64,000 bases of DNA from Vibrio sp. D404a. Lineage in GTDB: Bacteria > Pseudomonadota > Gammaproteobacteria > Enterobacterales > Vibrionaceae. Every line of letters starts with the position of its first letter. Within the stretch, counting starts at the first letter, position 1. The notes below the pieces were generated by a model. That model was given only the letters and a program-made list of their open reading frames with translations. It ran no database searches and was not told the origin of the DNA. Positions 42,977 through 51,924 of the stretch are shown piece by piece. The stretch is from positions 1-64,000 of the forward strand of contig NZ_JAHGAJ010000026.1 of assembly GCF_030248535.1 (NCBI RefSeq). Direction: 5' to 3'. The translations under genes and the position numbers were made by a program.

Positions 42977-44912
42977 TTGAAGCTCCTTGTGGTTCAAGAG
43001 GTAGCCATACCTGCATCGAGGTATAACAGTTAGGCTCTGATTCAACGGTAATGAACCCGCTATGGGCGGTTACGATTTGTTGAGAGATAGAAAGTCCAAT
43101 TCCGAGTCCGAAGTTTCCTTCCTTCTTAGTGGTGAAATTGGGGCTGAAGATGGTTTCCAAGTGGGCGCTGTCTATGCCATGTCCATTGTCCTTAATCTCG
43201 ACGACCAAGTGTTCCTGTTGATCGCGCTCTTTTACCGAGGTGGTAATTTCAATCGTGCCGCGTTCGGGTAGGGCATCTAAGGCGTTAGAGAGTAAATTAG
43301 TCCAGACTTGCTGCAACGCTAGGGGTTGACAAAGCAGACGCGGTAAGTCGGTATCATAGTGCTTTTCTACGGTGTGGACTTTGAGTCGATTTTCAAAAAT
43401 CACTAACGTGTCTTCTAGCCCTTCATGAAGATCGGCTTGCAGCTTGGCCTCGTCATCTTGTCTGGCGTACCCCTTGAGGCTTTTCACCATGTCGGCGATT
43501 CGTTTACTGCAAACATGGATAGAGCGAATGGAGTTGCCAACCAAGTGGTAGTGCTCTAAGTCGTTTAATAGCTCTTTAGCGGCATTCGGAGACTGTTGAA
43601 GTGTCTCTATCACTTGCTGTTGGTCAGTCAGGTTAAGCTTGACCGCTTTCTTAGCCAAAGTTCGATCACTGATTGTTGAAGATAGGGCTTTAACGAGATC
43701 TCGCTCTTGTGCGGTCGACAGAGGCTTGGATTGTTTCGCTTTGTCGAGAACCTGTGTGGCGAGTGTCGAGTTAGGCAAGGTGGAGTTAACCAAAATCGAA
43801 TCGAGATTGTCGGCAAGCGTTTCAATGCTGCGAAGAATTGCGGCAATCGGATTATTGAGCTCATGAGCAACACCGGCCACCAGTTGACCCAACATTGCCA
43901 TCTTCTCTTTCTCAATCAGTTGCTGGTGGGCAGATTCGAGTGATTCCAGCGTCTCTTGCAGGCGAAGCTTGGTGGTAATACTGCGCTGCAGACGGCGATT
44001 GAAGTGGCGCAGTAGTAGATTGGTGAATAGCGGTAACAGGGTGCTGTTTGAATGCATCACTTGCGAGAATACATCTCGGTCTAACTTGATAACATGGGTT
44101 GAGGTTAGGGTAATTGCGGTTGAAAAAGAGGGCTCACCCGTCACAAAGGACATCCCGCCAACGATATTCCCTTTGGTATGCCGAACCACTTCGCGTTGCT
44201 GCCCCAGTTCGTCTTTCTTATAAAGCGCCACTTCACCTTGTGTAATAAACCATAAGAAGCGGTTGTCTTCGCCCTCTTTAGTGAGCAAGTGATCGGAAGA
44301 ATAGACGCGTATCGCTTTGGTTTTGTCGTTTTGAGAGAAAAAGTCTTGCAGTGCAGTGATCACTTTTTCTGCTAAAGCCGAATCTGACAGCTGATGAAAG
44401 TCATGAATAAAACCCGATTGGAACGAGCGAATCTTCTGTTCTATGTGAGCTCTAAGGATACGTTGCTGGTCGAGCACTTGGCTGTAGGCAAGCAGGTCAT
44501 CGGACGCGTACTTTATGATGAAAGAGGTGAGCTCCTTCTGTGCAGATTTGAACAGCACTTGATCAGGCACGGGCTTCGTCAAACAGTGATTCAGACGTCC
44601 TTCATTAACTGCGGTTAAAATAATTTGGATATCTGACGATGCGCTAACCAAAATAGTGCGCGCAGTATTAGTATGGGGTAACTGCTCTAGCTCAATAAGA
44701 AACTGCACGCCATCGAATTGAGAATGGTGGTGTGTAATCACTAGAGCGACAGTTTGATGGTTGTCGTGAATGTCTCGCAGAGCCTGATGCGCTTCGTCGA
44801 GATCCTCAGCCGTATAGATATCGAACGCCGCCGAAAGTGGGGCGAGTTCGATCCTTATTCGCTCAATGCTAACAGGATTATTATCTAAACAAATCACAGC
44901 GTATTGATTCAC
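42969..44912 (-). CDS. Hybrid kinase with degenerate receiver, cyclic-nucleotide-binding-like domain and HisKA/HATPase
   Basis: Encodes 647 residues. Residues 1-120 form a receiver in which the phospho-acceptor Asp is replaced by Thr60 (VITHHHSQFDG), so it cannot be phosphorylated in the usual way; the partner regulator keeps its Asp. Residues about 180-300 form a cyclic nucleotide-binding-like domain (YSSDHLLTKEGEDNRFLWFITQGEVALYKK, GNIVGGMSFVTGEPSFSTAITLT). The HisKA domain has H350 in VAGVAHELNNPIAAIL, followed by a HATPase domain (DNGHGID, NFGLGIGLSIS). No membrane segments. The kinase may respond to a cytoplasmic nucleotide or to redox. Confidence 0.88.
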   Translation of the reverse strand: MNQYAVICLDNNPVSIERIRIELAPLSAAFDIYTAEDLDEAHQALRDIHDNHQTVALVITHHHSQFDGVQFLIELEQLPHTNTARTILVSASSDIQIILTAVNEGRLNHCLTKPVPDQVLFKSAQKELTSFIIKYASDDLLAYSQVLDQQRILRAHIEQKIRSFQSGFIHDFHQLSDSALAEKVITALQDFFSQNDKTKAIRVYSSDHLLTKEGEDNRFLWFITQGEVALYKKDELGQQREVVRHTKGNIVGGMSFVTGEPSFSTAITLTSTHVIKLDRDVFSQVMHSNSTLLPLFTNLLLRHFNRRLQRSITTKLRLQETLESLESAHQQLIEKEKMAMLGQLVAGVAHELNNPIAAILRSIETLADNLDSILVNSTLPNSTLATQVLDKAKQSKPLSTAQERDLVKALSSTISDRTLAKKAVKLNLTDQQQVIETLQQSPNAAKELLNDLEHYHLVGNSIRSIHVCSKRIADMVKSLKGYARQDDEAKLQADLHEGLEDTLVIFENRLKVHTVEKHYDTDLPRLLCQPLALQQVWTNLLSNALDALPERGTIEITTSVKERDQQEHLVVEIKDNGHGIDSAHLETIFSPNFTTKKEGNFGLGIGLSISQQIVTAHSGFITVESEPNCYTSMQVWLPLEPQGASNE

Positions 44913-45097
44913 ATTTTTCCCTCAATGACTTCCCTAGCATTAGAATATCAATATGCGTCAGTAAAGGATGAGAGCTAGTTAGTAATTTGCCGAGCTGATT
45001 GAAGTATCAGGCAATAGACTGATTTAACTCAATGTTTCCTGAATGCTATTGTTAGGTTAGACTGAGTAATACAAACGATCGTAATTAAAGAGAACAC

Positions 45098-46360
45098 ATG
45101 GAACAGCTTAGAAAAATTGGTGCCATCGGCGGCGCTATTTCATTAGCACTCTGTTGGCCGCTAGCCGTTGGTCAGATTGGACAGAATGCGATTACAGATG
45201 GTATCGCAACATTAAACAGTTCTAGCATTCAGGCTGAAATTGTCGACTATGACCGCGGTTACTTCTCATCGAATGTTAAAACACGCATTACGGTTGTTGA
45301 TGAGAGCTTAAAAGAGCAGTTGGAAATTGATGGCTTACCGAGTGAGTACATTGTGAACAGTGACGTTAGCCATGGTCTGATTGGCCTTGATGCACTGTCG
45401 ACACTAGAAGACCAGCCAAACCTACCACTGACGTTAACAACAAGCACAGAGCTGAATGGCAATACAAGCTTTAACCTTGAGTTAAGCCAGCTGAACCACC
45501 AAGGTACAGAGGAGAACGCTACATCGGTCTCTATTACGAAATCAACGGTGTCTGGTCACGCGACGGTATTAGGTCAGATCGATTACAAGCTTGATATTCC
45601 TTCTATTCAGATTGATTTCCCATCTGGCGAAGAGATGACCCTATCCAACCTACAAGGTGTTGGTGAAGGCAAACAAGCGAAAGGTTACTGGCTAGGTACG
45701 CAAAACTTCACGATTGAGTCGTTTGCGGTGACCGATGCAACAATGCAGCCTTATGTCTCTATCGAAAACTCTCAATACGATTTTGAATCACACCTTGATG
45801 AAGCGACCAAGCGTCTGCGCAGCAACCTAAAGTTAAACATCGCATCGATTCAAACCAGTGACGGTGAAGTGAACAACCTGAACGTTGACTTTGAGATGGA
45901 TAAGTTAGATAGCCAGTCGTTTGAGAAAGTCTTTGAGATCTACCAATCGAATCCAGTACTAACACAGGAAGACATCGAACAGATCATTCCTTACATCGAT
46001 ACTCTGTTCGCAAAAGGTTTCGACCTTTCAATGAAGAACATCTCGCTCGACCTTGGTGAGGGTGAGTTCCAATCTAAGTGGTTAGTGAGCGTTCCAGAAG
46101 GTACTGAAAACATCAGCAGTGATCCGAGCCTAATCATTCCTGCTCTGACAGGTGATATCAGTTCAAGCTTCTCTAATGAGCTAGTCCAAGAGTATCCATT
46201 TATTCAAGAAGGCATCGATGAATTGATGGTGATGGAGATGATTAAACAAACGGATACAGGTTATGAAATTCACGCTGCGCTAGAAAATGGAAATTTAGTC
46301 TTTGAAAATGGGCAAGAAATTCCACTAATTGCACTGTTAATGCCGGCTTTAATGCAGTAA
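45098..46360 (+). CDS. DUF945 family protein (YdgA-like)
   Basis: Encodes 420 residues. N-terminal signal/anchor (GAIGGAISLALCWPLAVGQ), then a periplasmic DUF945 domain with NSSSIQAEIVDYDRGYFSSNVKTRITVVDESLK. The family (YdgA/YihF in E. coli) is of unknown function and envelope-located. A hairpin terminator at 46428 follows, and the gene faces away from the kinase, with a 185-base divergent promoter region. Confidence 0.87.
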   Translation: MEQLRKIGAIGGAISLALCWPLAVGQIGQNAITDGIATLNSSSIQAEIVDYDRGYFSSNVKTRITVVDESLKEQLEIDGLPSEYIVNSDVSHGLIGLDALSTLEDQPNLPLTLTTSTELNGNTSFNLELSQLNHQGTEENATSVSITKSTVSGHATVLGQIDYKLDIPSIQIDFPSGEEMTLSNLQGVGEGKQAKGYWLGTQNFTIESFAVTDATMQPYVSIENSQYDFESHLDEATKRLRSNLKLNIASIQTSDGEVNNLNVDFEMDKLDSQSFEKVFEIYQSNPVLTQEDIEQIIPYIDTLFAKGFDLSMKNISLDLGEGEFQSKWLVSVPEGTENISSDPSLIIPALTGDISSSFSNELVQEYPFIQEGIDELMVMEMIKQTDTGYEIHAALENGNLVFENGQEIPLIALLMPALMQ

Positions 46361-46427
46361 TTTGAAGTGCAATCATCGTGAATACGACCAGTAGCTAGCC
46401 AAAGCTAAGATTTTTAACCGATACATA

Positions 46428-46456
46428 ACAAAAGAGGTCTGTAGACCTCTTTTGTT
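46428..46456 (+). terminator. Terminator after the DUF945 gene
   Basis: A 13 bp perfect stem, ACAAAAGAGGTCT with loop GT and AGACCTCTTTTGT. Confidence 0.88.
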
Positions 46457-46572
46457 GCTTTTTATGTTGAGTAAAACGTGGTATTACTTGCATAGTTATA
46501 TCGATCTACCGTTTTATCGAGCCTTAGTTTTTAATCTAGCCTAGTTATTATCGAGCAGGAGCATCACCCCCC

Positions 46573-47667
46573 ATGGAAAACACTTTAGATAACGTTTTTA
46601 ATTTCAGTGCAGGTCCGGCAGCATTACCAAAACCAGTAATGAAGCAAGCGCAAGCGGATTTTATCGACTGGAATGGCTTAGGCACATCCGTGATGGAAAT
46701 CAGCCATCGCAGCAAAGAATTTATTCAAGTAGCGGATGAGTCGGAGCAAGACTTACGTGATCTTTTGAATATCCCTGACAACTACAAAGTTCTGTTTTGC
46801 CAAGGTGGCGCACGCGCTCAATTTGCTGCGGTTCCACTGAACCTGTTAGGTGATAAAACCAAAGCAACGTATGTTGATGCGGGTTACTGGGCAGAGAGCG
46901 CCGTAACTGAAGCAAGCAAGTACGCAGAAATCGATGTATTTAATGCGAAAACGACCGTTGATGGTAAAGCTGCTGTGGTTCCTGCGAGCGAATGGAAGAT
47001 TGACCCAGAAGCGGCGTATGTTCACTTCTGTCCAAACGAGACCATTGATGGTATTGAGATCAACGAGCTGCCTGTAACAGATAAGCCAATCGTTGCAGAC
47101 ATGTCTTCAAACATTCTTTCTCGTAAAATTGACGTATCAAAATACGGTGTGATCTACGCTGGCGCTCAGAAGAACATTGGCCCTGCGGGTATCTGTATCG
47201 TGATTGTTCGTGATGATCTTCTAGAACTGGCAAATTCAGTTCTACCAAGCATCTTGAACTACAAGGTGCTTGCTGAGAAAGACTCTATGTTCAATACACC
47301 GCCAACATTTGCGTGGTACTTGTCTGGTTTAGTGTTCAAGTGGCTAAAAGCGGAAGGCGGCGTAGAAGTGGTTGAGCGCGTTAATAAAGAGAAAGCTGAT
47401 TTGCTTTACAACGCGATCGACGAGTCAGAGTTCTACCGTAACCAAGTTCACCCAGCGAACCGCTCTCGTATGAATGTACCTTTCCAATTGGCTAAGCCTG
47501 AGCTAGACGGCAAGTTCCTAGAGCTTGCAGACAAAGCGGGCCTTAAGTCACTAAAAGGTCACCGAGCTGTGGGTGGTATGCGCGCATCTATCTACAACGC
47601 GATGACGCTAGAAGGCGTTCAAGCTCTCGTGAACTTCATGAAAGAGTTTGAAAAAGAGAACGCATAA
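46573..47667 (+). CDS. serC: Phosphoserine aminotransferase
   Basis: Encodes 364 residues. N-terminal NVFNFSAGPAALPKPVMKQAQ and MEISHRSKEF, PLP lysine K200 in YAGAQKNIGPAG, and GHRAVGGMRASIYNAMTLEGV near the end are all SerC hallmarks. It converts 3-phosphohydroxypyruvate to phosphoserine in serine synthesis and also serves in pyridoxal phosphate synthesis. Single gene with its own terminator. Confidence 0.97.
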   Translation: MENTLDNVFNFSAGPAALPKPVMKQAQADFIDWNGLGTSVMEISHRSKEFIQVADESEQDLRDLLNIPDNYKVLFCQGGARAQFAAVPLNLLGDKTKATYVDAGYWAESAVTEASKYAEIDVFNAKTTVDGKAAVVPASEWKIDPEAAYVHFCPNETIDGIEINELPVTDKPIVADMSSNILSRKIDVSKYGVIYAGAQKNIGPAGICIVIVRDDLLELANSVLPSILNYKVLAEKDSMFNTPPTFAWYLSGLVFKWLKAEGGVEVVERVNKEKADLLYNAIDESEFYRNQVHPANRSRMNVPFQLAKPELDGKFLELADKAGLKSLKGHRAVGGMRASIYNAMTLEGVQALVNFMKEFEKENA

Positions 47668-47702
47668 TTGCAAAACGTATAGTCGCTAAAGACGATTTTC
47701 CT

Positions 47703-47733
47703 AAAGGGTGTCACGGTGTGGCACCCTTTTTTG
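47703..47733 (+). terminator. Terminator of serC
   Basis: AAAGGGTG, loop, CACCCTTT and then Ts (TTTTTTG). It lies about 40 bases after the serC stop codon. Confidence 0.85.
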
Positions 47734-48005
47734 TATCTGCTATTCGTGCGTTACCTTTGGATGAGCATGCAACATAAAGCCCACACAGCTACATAAGATG
47801 AGCCAGGTCAAGACACGGAAACTATTTCCTCGTCAATCATAACCGTACGCGTTATTGTAAATGGTACTCAATGCCGTGGAGATAAAAGCTCCGTTTGAAT
47901 GGGTGTTGATGGTGAATTTTCTTCTTTTTAATGAACAAATACTATATAACGTATCGCCGCAAATTTGCGGTCTCCAATAGCGTTTGTTTTGGCAATGAGG
48001 CAGGT
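47734..48005. other. Promoter region of the binding protein/GGDEF pair
   Basis: About 270 bases follow the serC terminator. An in-frame ATG at 47931 with a poor ribosome binding site is judged not to be the true start of the next gene. No other gene seen. Confidence 0.5.
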
Positions 48006-49169
48006 TTGAAAATATTAGCGGGGCTAGCAGCGTTTCTCCTTTTGGTGGCGCATTCTACGACAGTGACGCAGGCAGCAACCATTGAGATATGGGCAGGCAT
48101 AGAATTTGAAACAGCTCAGAACGTAAAAGAGCATGTAGAAGCCTTGACCGAACATACGGTTGAAGTTCGACCTTTTGATATCAATAGCATTCGAGCTGAG
48201 TTAGTGGTCGCTGATCCAAGGGATGCCGCGTTCCCAGATGCGATTTGGGTGCCTTCAGACTTCCTAGGCTTATCTGACTACATTGATATTTCAACCATTC
48301 CAAACAGTTGGGTGGATAAGAGCCGCTATGAGCCAAAAGCGTTGGAAGTGGTCGACATTAATGGACAACTCAAAGCGTTGCCTGTTGCGATTGGAAATCA
48401 ATTAGCACTTTACTCACGTAACCAAGTCAGGACACCGGTAACATGGGAGTTGTTGATTGCTCAGGCACAGGCGTCGTCGCGTAAAACGATCGCATTCCCT
48501 AATCCAAATATGTACTTCTACTTGTCGTTCCATCAGCTATTTTCGAATCAACCGCTATCGTCTCGAAATATTGACGGTGAGAGTGTGGTCGCCATTTTTG
48601 ATTTTATAGAACATCTAGAGAGTCAAGGCGTGATTGCGAGCGATTGTGATAACCAGTGTGCACGCAAAATGTTTATCGAAGGTGAGATCGACTATCTCAT
48701 TGATGGCGACTGGGCGTATCACCAACTCGTTGAAGCGGAACCTAATCTAACCATTAACTCACTGCCGACTTACAAAGGTAAGAAGATGGCGTCATTCAGT
48801 GGTGCAAAAGTGTTCGCGATCACTGAGAAAGGGATGCAAGACATTGAAAAGCAAATGGTGCTGCGTGAAATGGTCAGCTACTTGCAGTCGAACAGATTCA
48901 GCTATCTGGCACGAAGTGACGCCATGATGTCGCCGTTTAAAGATGTGAATCATAAGCGAATGACATCCAATCAAAAAGATTTCACTCAGATGTATCGCCA
49001 GTTTCAGGCTGCGCAGATGATGTCGAGTGACTACTATATGGCGATCGTTTGGGAGGCCTCTGCACGCGCTCTTGAGCGTTATAAGTTGGGGATGCCAAAG
49101 GATGAGATCCCAGCTTTCTATGATGATTTTGTGGCGCGCTACGCTAAGCAAGTCGGAGGGAAACAATAG
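48006..49169 (+). CDS. Periplasmic solute-binding protein (MalE-type) paired with a GGDEF protein
   Basis: Encodes 387 residues from TTG 48006, chosen because GAGGCAGG precedes it and it gives a clean signal peptide (KILAGLAAFLLLVAHSTTVTQA, cleaved before ATIEIW). ATG 47931 would add 25 residues with no matching ribosome binding site. The mature part is a type 1 extracellular solute-binding protein fold (IEIWAGIEFETAQNVKEHVEALTEHTVEVRPFD, NPNMYFYLSFHQLF, EGEIDYLIDGDWAYHQLV). There is no ABC permease or ATPase nearby. The following gene is a GGDEF protein, overlapping by one base, so the binding protein probably acts as the periplasmic sensor for c-di-GMP signalling. Confidence 0.82.
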   Translation: MKILAGLAAFLLLVAHSTTVTQAATIEIWAGIEFETAQNVKEHVEALTEHTVEVRPFDINSIRAELVVADPRDAAFPDAIWVPSDFLGLSDYIDISTIPNSWVDKSRYEPKALEVVDINGQLKALPVAIGNQLALYSRNQVRTPVTWELLIAQAQASSRKTIAFPNPNMYFYLSFHQLFSNQPLSSRNIDGESVVAIFDFIEHLESQGVIASDCDNQCARKMFIEGEIDYLIDGDWAYHQLVEAEPNLTINSLPTYKGKKMASFSGAKVFAITEKGMQDIEKQMVLREMVSYLQSNRFSYLARSDAMMSPFKDVNHKRMTSNQKDFTQMYRQFQAAQMMSSDYYMAIVWEASARALERYKLGMPKDEIPAFYDDFVARYAKQVGGKQ

Positions 49170-51127
49170 TGAGGCTCTCTCTCAAATACACCATGGGTTT
49201 GGTGCTGTTCTGTTGTGCGATTATGCCGGTTTATTTTGCAGGCCAGTTAATTCTGAATAAGCAGTCAGAAAGCTTGTTGGAGCAGAAGTTAGTCAAGCTT
49301 GAGAATTCTACCCAAGGCATTACGCAAACCGTACAGAGCCAAATCGATCTGACTTTGCGCCTAACAGAGTGGTATGCCCAAGATCGATCTCTGCTTAAAG
49401 CGGGGAATAATGTCTTCTTCTCCAGCGTGGTTTGGGAAAAAATGGCGCGCTTCAATGAGCTCGCAGAAGGCGTTTCCGCGACTTACATTTTGGATAAGAG
49501 CTGGCGCCCAATTTACGACAACAAAGGCAGTCTATATCACTTTGAAAACAGTCAACTGCTCAGTCAGATTAAACGAGCCAAGGCGACCTATGTTCAGGGA
49601 AAGCTGTTCCATAGTGAATTCGCTGAACCATCGATTGCAGATGAGTCCAACTCAGGCATAGCGATTGTTGCGCCAATACTGCCTTATCGATTGGTAGAAG
49701 GGTCCAAATACTCACCTCAAGGCTATCTCGTTGTATTAGTGGGTTATGATCAACTTCAAGCCAAGGTTGAGCCATTTCTTTATGAGCAGGAATCTGTCGA
49801 GTTTCACTATTCCCATACTGCGGACTTGAACCCTGTCGATAAAGACGCGCATTTGGTGACCATCAGCAACCCACTTTTTTTAGAACCGTTATCGGTTGAA
49901 GTGAAGCACAATGTCTCTGATGAAGCTCGCCAAGAAGAGATGCAGCAGGCGCAAGTGGTGTTCGTGCGAATCTTGTTTGCGACGTTTGGGATAGCCGTTG
50001 TGTTCGCTTTGGTATTGAACCACTGGTTCTCACGTCAGCTGAATTTGCTGTCAGGAGCTGTGGAGTCTTATTCTCAAGATCAGTTACCCACCAATAAGCC
50101 TGAGCAGCATAGGTTCTCTGAGTTTTTTGCCTTCAGTGTTTTGCTCGATAAGATGTGGCAACGCATTGGACTTCAGTTAGATGAATTAACCATTCGCAAT
50201 GACAAGCTGAAATCGGCGTATCAACAGATCAAAGTGAACAACGCTCAGCTGGAAAATTTCAATATCCAACTTGAAAAAACAGTCGAAGAGAAGACGAGCA
50301 GGTTGACCAATTCACTTCAGCGTGAGGAAGACCAAAAGCGCAGTATCATGAGGATTGTTGAGTTTTCTTCGATGCGACAAGGGGTTGAGTACCGTTTGAT
50401 CCCTAATCTAGTGGAAACCCAACTAGGGGCCCTGCTTTCGGTTAAGAGCATTCAATTCTCGTTTACCAAGCCTTCGTTACGAGAGAATAAGGCATTCCGT
50501 TACCAATCCCTTCTCGATTCTAAAGGGAAGGTGATTGGATACTTTAAACGCAGCAATGATGAGCCGATGCTGAATGATGAAGAGCAGTTGATTTTCGACC
50601 TCTACCAGAAGCAGCTTGCCGCATGGATTGAGCTAGAGAACCTGACTCGAATTGACCTCGCAACAGGTTGTTTTAATCGCAAAGCGTTCGATGATGACCT
50701 TAATTACAGCGAGCGAAAAGTGCTGGAAAAAGGTTGGGTGTTATCGTTGTTGATTATCGATGTTAACGGGTTAAAACCGACCAATGATATTCATGGGCAT
50801 CAAGCGGGTGACCGATTAATTCAAGCGTGTGTTGATATTGTACAAGGGCGTTTAGACGGGCATAGCAATATGTATCGACTGGGTGGGGATGAGTTTGCCG
50901 TGTTGACCTTAACGCCAAGTGCTCTGCCTAACGTTGAAGCGCTTAAGACGCAACTGTATGCCGACCAGAAACAGGCGCACATTTTGGTCAATGCTCAGCA
51001 GATACCTGTACTCTTTTCTATTGGTCATGCCCAGAGTGACAGTTCTGAACTCAGTGACATGTTCAGCGTCGCAGACCAAGACATGTATAACGAAAAGCGT
51101 CGCTTCTATGAGGCCCAAAGCGATTAA
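49169..51127 (+). CDS. Membrane-bound diguanylate cyclase (GGDEF)
   Basis: Encodes 652 residues beginning at GTG 49169, which overlaps the stop of the binding-protein gene by one base (TAGTG). A membrane helix (about 5-27), a large periplasmic domain (28-265), a second helix (RILFATFGIAVVFALVLNHWF, about 265-286), a HAMP-like linker, a long coiled coil (LDELTIRNDKLKSAYQQIKVNNAQLEN.., about 340-395) and a GGDEF domain. The active-site motif GGDEF at about 572-576 is intact, as is NDIHGHQAGD. The usual inhibitory RxxD site five residues upstream is absent. It makes c-di-GMP in response to a periplasmic signal. Confidence 0.92.
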   Translation: MRLSLKYTMGLVLFCCAIMPVYFAGQLILNKQSESLLEQKLVKLENSTQGITQTVQSQIDLTLRLTEWYAQDRSLLKAGNNVFFSSVVWEKMARFNELAEGVSATYILDKSWRPIYDNKGSLYHFENSQLLSQIKRAKATYVQGKLFHSEFAEPSIADESNSGIAIVAPILPYRLVEGSKYSPQGYLVVLVGYDQLQAKVEPFLYEQESVEFHYSHTADLNPVDKDAHLVTISNPLFLEPLSVEVKHNVSDEARQEEMQQAQVVFVRILFATFGIAVVFALVLNHWFSRQLNLLSGAVESYSQDQLPTNKPEQHRFSEFFAFSVLLDKMWQRIGLQLDELTIRNDKLKSAYQQIKVNNAQLENFNIQLEKTVEEKTSRLTNSLQREEDQKRSIMRIVEFSSMRQGVEYRLIPNLVETQLGALLSVKSIQFSFTKPSLRENKAFRYQSLLDSKGKVIGYFKRSNDEPMLNDEEQLIFDLYQKQLAAWIELENLTRIDLATGCFNRKAFDDDLNYSERKVLEKGWVLSLLIIDVNGLKPTNDIHGHQAGDRLIQACVDIVQGRLDGHSNMYRLGGDEFAVLTLTPSALPNVEALKTQLYADQKQAHILVNAQQIPVLFSIGHAQSDSSELSDMFSVADQDMYNEKRRFYEAQSD

Positions 51128-51144
51128 GGCTTTCAAGGGCAAAC

Positions 51145-51171
51145 AAAAAGGAGCTGAGTCGCTCCTTTTTT
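51145..51171. terminator. Bidirectional terminator
   Basis: AAAAAGGAGC, loop TGAGTC, GCTCCTTTTT between the converging GGDEF gene and the exonuclease gene. Confidence 0.88.
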
Positions 51172-51202
51172 ATCGTTTTTGTGATGGGGCGCTTTATCCC
51201 AT

Positions 51203-51919
51203 TTACAGCCAGAACTCTTTCAGGGGACGGCTCGCATCGTAGTGATGGGCAATCTGCGCTTGAAGGAGTTCAGCGGTGGCTATCGCGTCCGTTAATGCGT
51301 GGTGCGGCGTGTAATCGGGAAGGTGATAGCGACGTCGGCTTTGACCAAGTCTGACTGACCCCGGCTTTTTACCTTTGAGTTTGTTCCATAAGCCGCCAGC
51401 GAGCTTGTACTGCACTTGAGACTCAATCTCTAACGTATCCAACACTGGGAACTCTATCCCTTCACCTAAGCGCACACGCAGCGCGTTATCGAGGAAGTTA
51501 CGCTCAATGCGGCGATAGTGAACCACTGGGATATGTCCAGCCATCGCTTTTAGCACTTCATCCAGCACTTCATTCAGGTCTGGAGCATCAATGATGTCGT
51601 TGTGAGTGATCCCGTGAATCACCACTGACTCTTCCTCAAGCTTTTGGCTTGGTCTTAGTGTCCAGTGACGCGCTTGTTTAAGATAGATGCGGTTGAGCGT
51701 AAATGGCACCAAGCCAATCGTAATGATGCCATCTTTCGATGCATTCAATCCGGTTGTTTCAAAGTCCAACGCCAGAAAGGTCACCTCAGAGAGTGGGGTA
51801 TCCGGGTCGGGCAGAGGCTTAGTGTAGAACTCCTTGAGTCGTTCATCTTTAACGCGGTCGAGTTTTTGCGCGAACTTAAAGTGCCAATCTACCGCAGGTG
51901 ACTTAAATATTTTATTCAT
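51203..51919 (-). CDS. 3'-5' exonuclease, DnaQ-like
   Basis: Encodes 238 residues. DEDDh nuclease motifs: Exo I DFETTGLNASKDGIITIG near 52-70, Exo II HRIERNFLDNALR and Exo III HHALTDAIATAELL near 215-228. It is a polymerase III epsilon-like exonuclease, of the group found in many gamma-proteobacteria alongside a CBS/DUF294 gene. The DUF294 gene upstream (stop at 51925) is 5 bases away, so they are one operon. Its exact substrate (DNA repair, RNA or nucleotides) is unknown. Confidence 0.9.
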   Translation of the reverse strand: MNKIFKSPAVDWHFKFAQKLDRVKDERLKEFYTKPLPDPDTPLSEVTFLALDFETTGLNASKDGIITIGLVPFTLNRIYLKQARHWTLRPSQKLEEESVVIHGITHNDIIDAPDLNEVLDEVLKAMAGHIPVVHYRRIERNFLDNALRVRLGEGIEFPVLDTLEIESQVQYKLAGGLWNKLKGKKPGSVRLGQSRRRYHLPDYTPHHALTDAIATAELLQAQIAHHYDASRPLKEFWL

Positions 51920-51924
51920 CGTCT

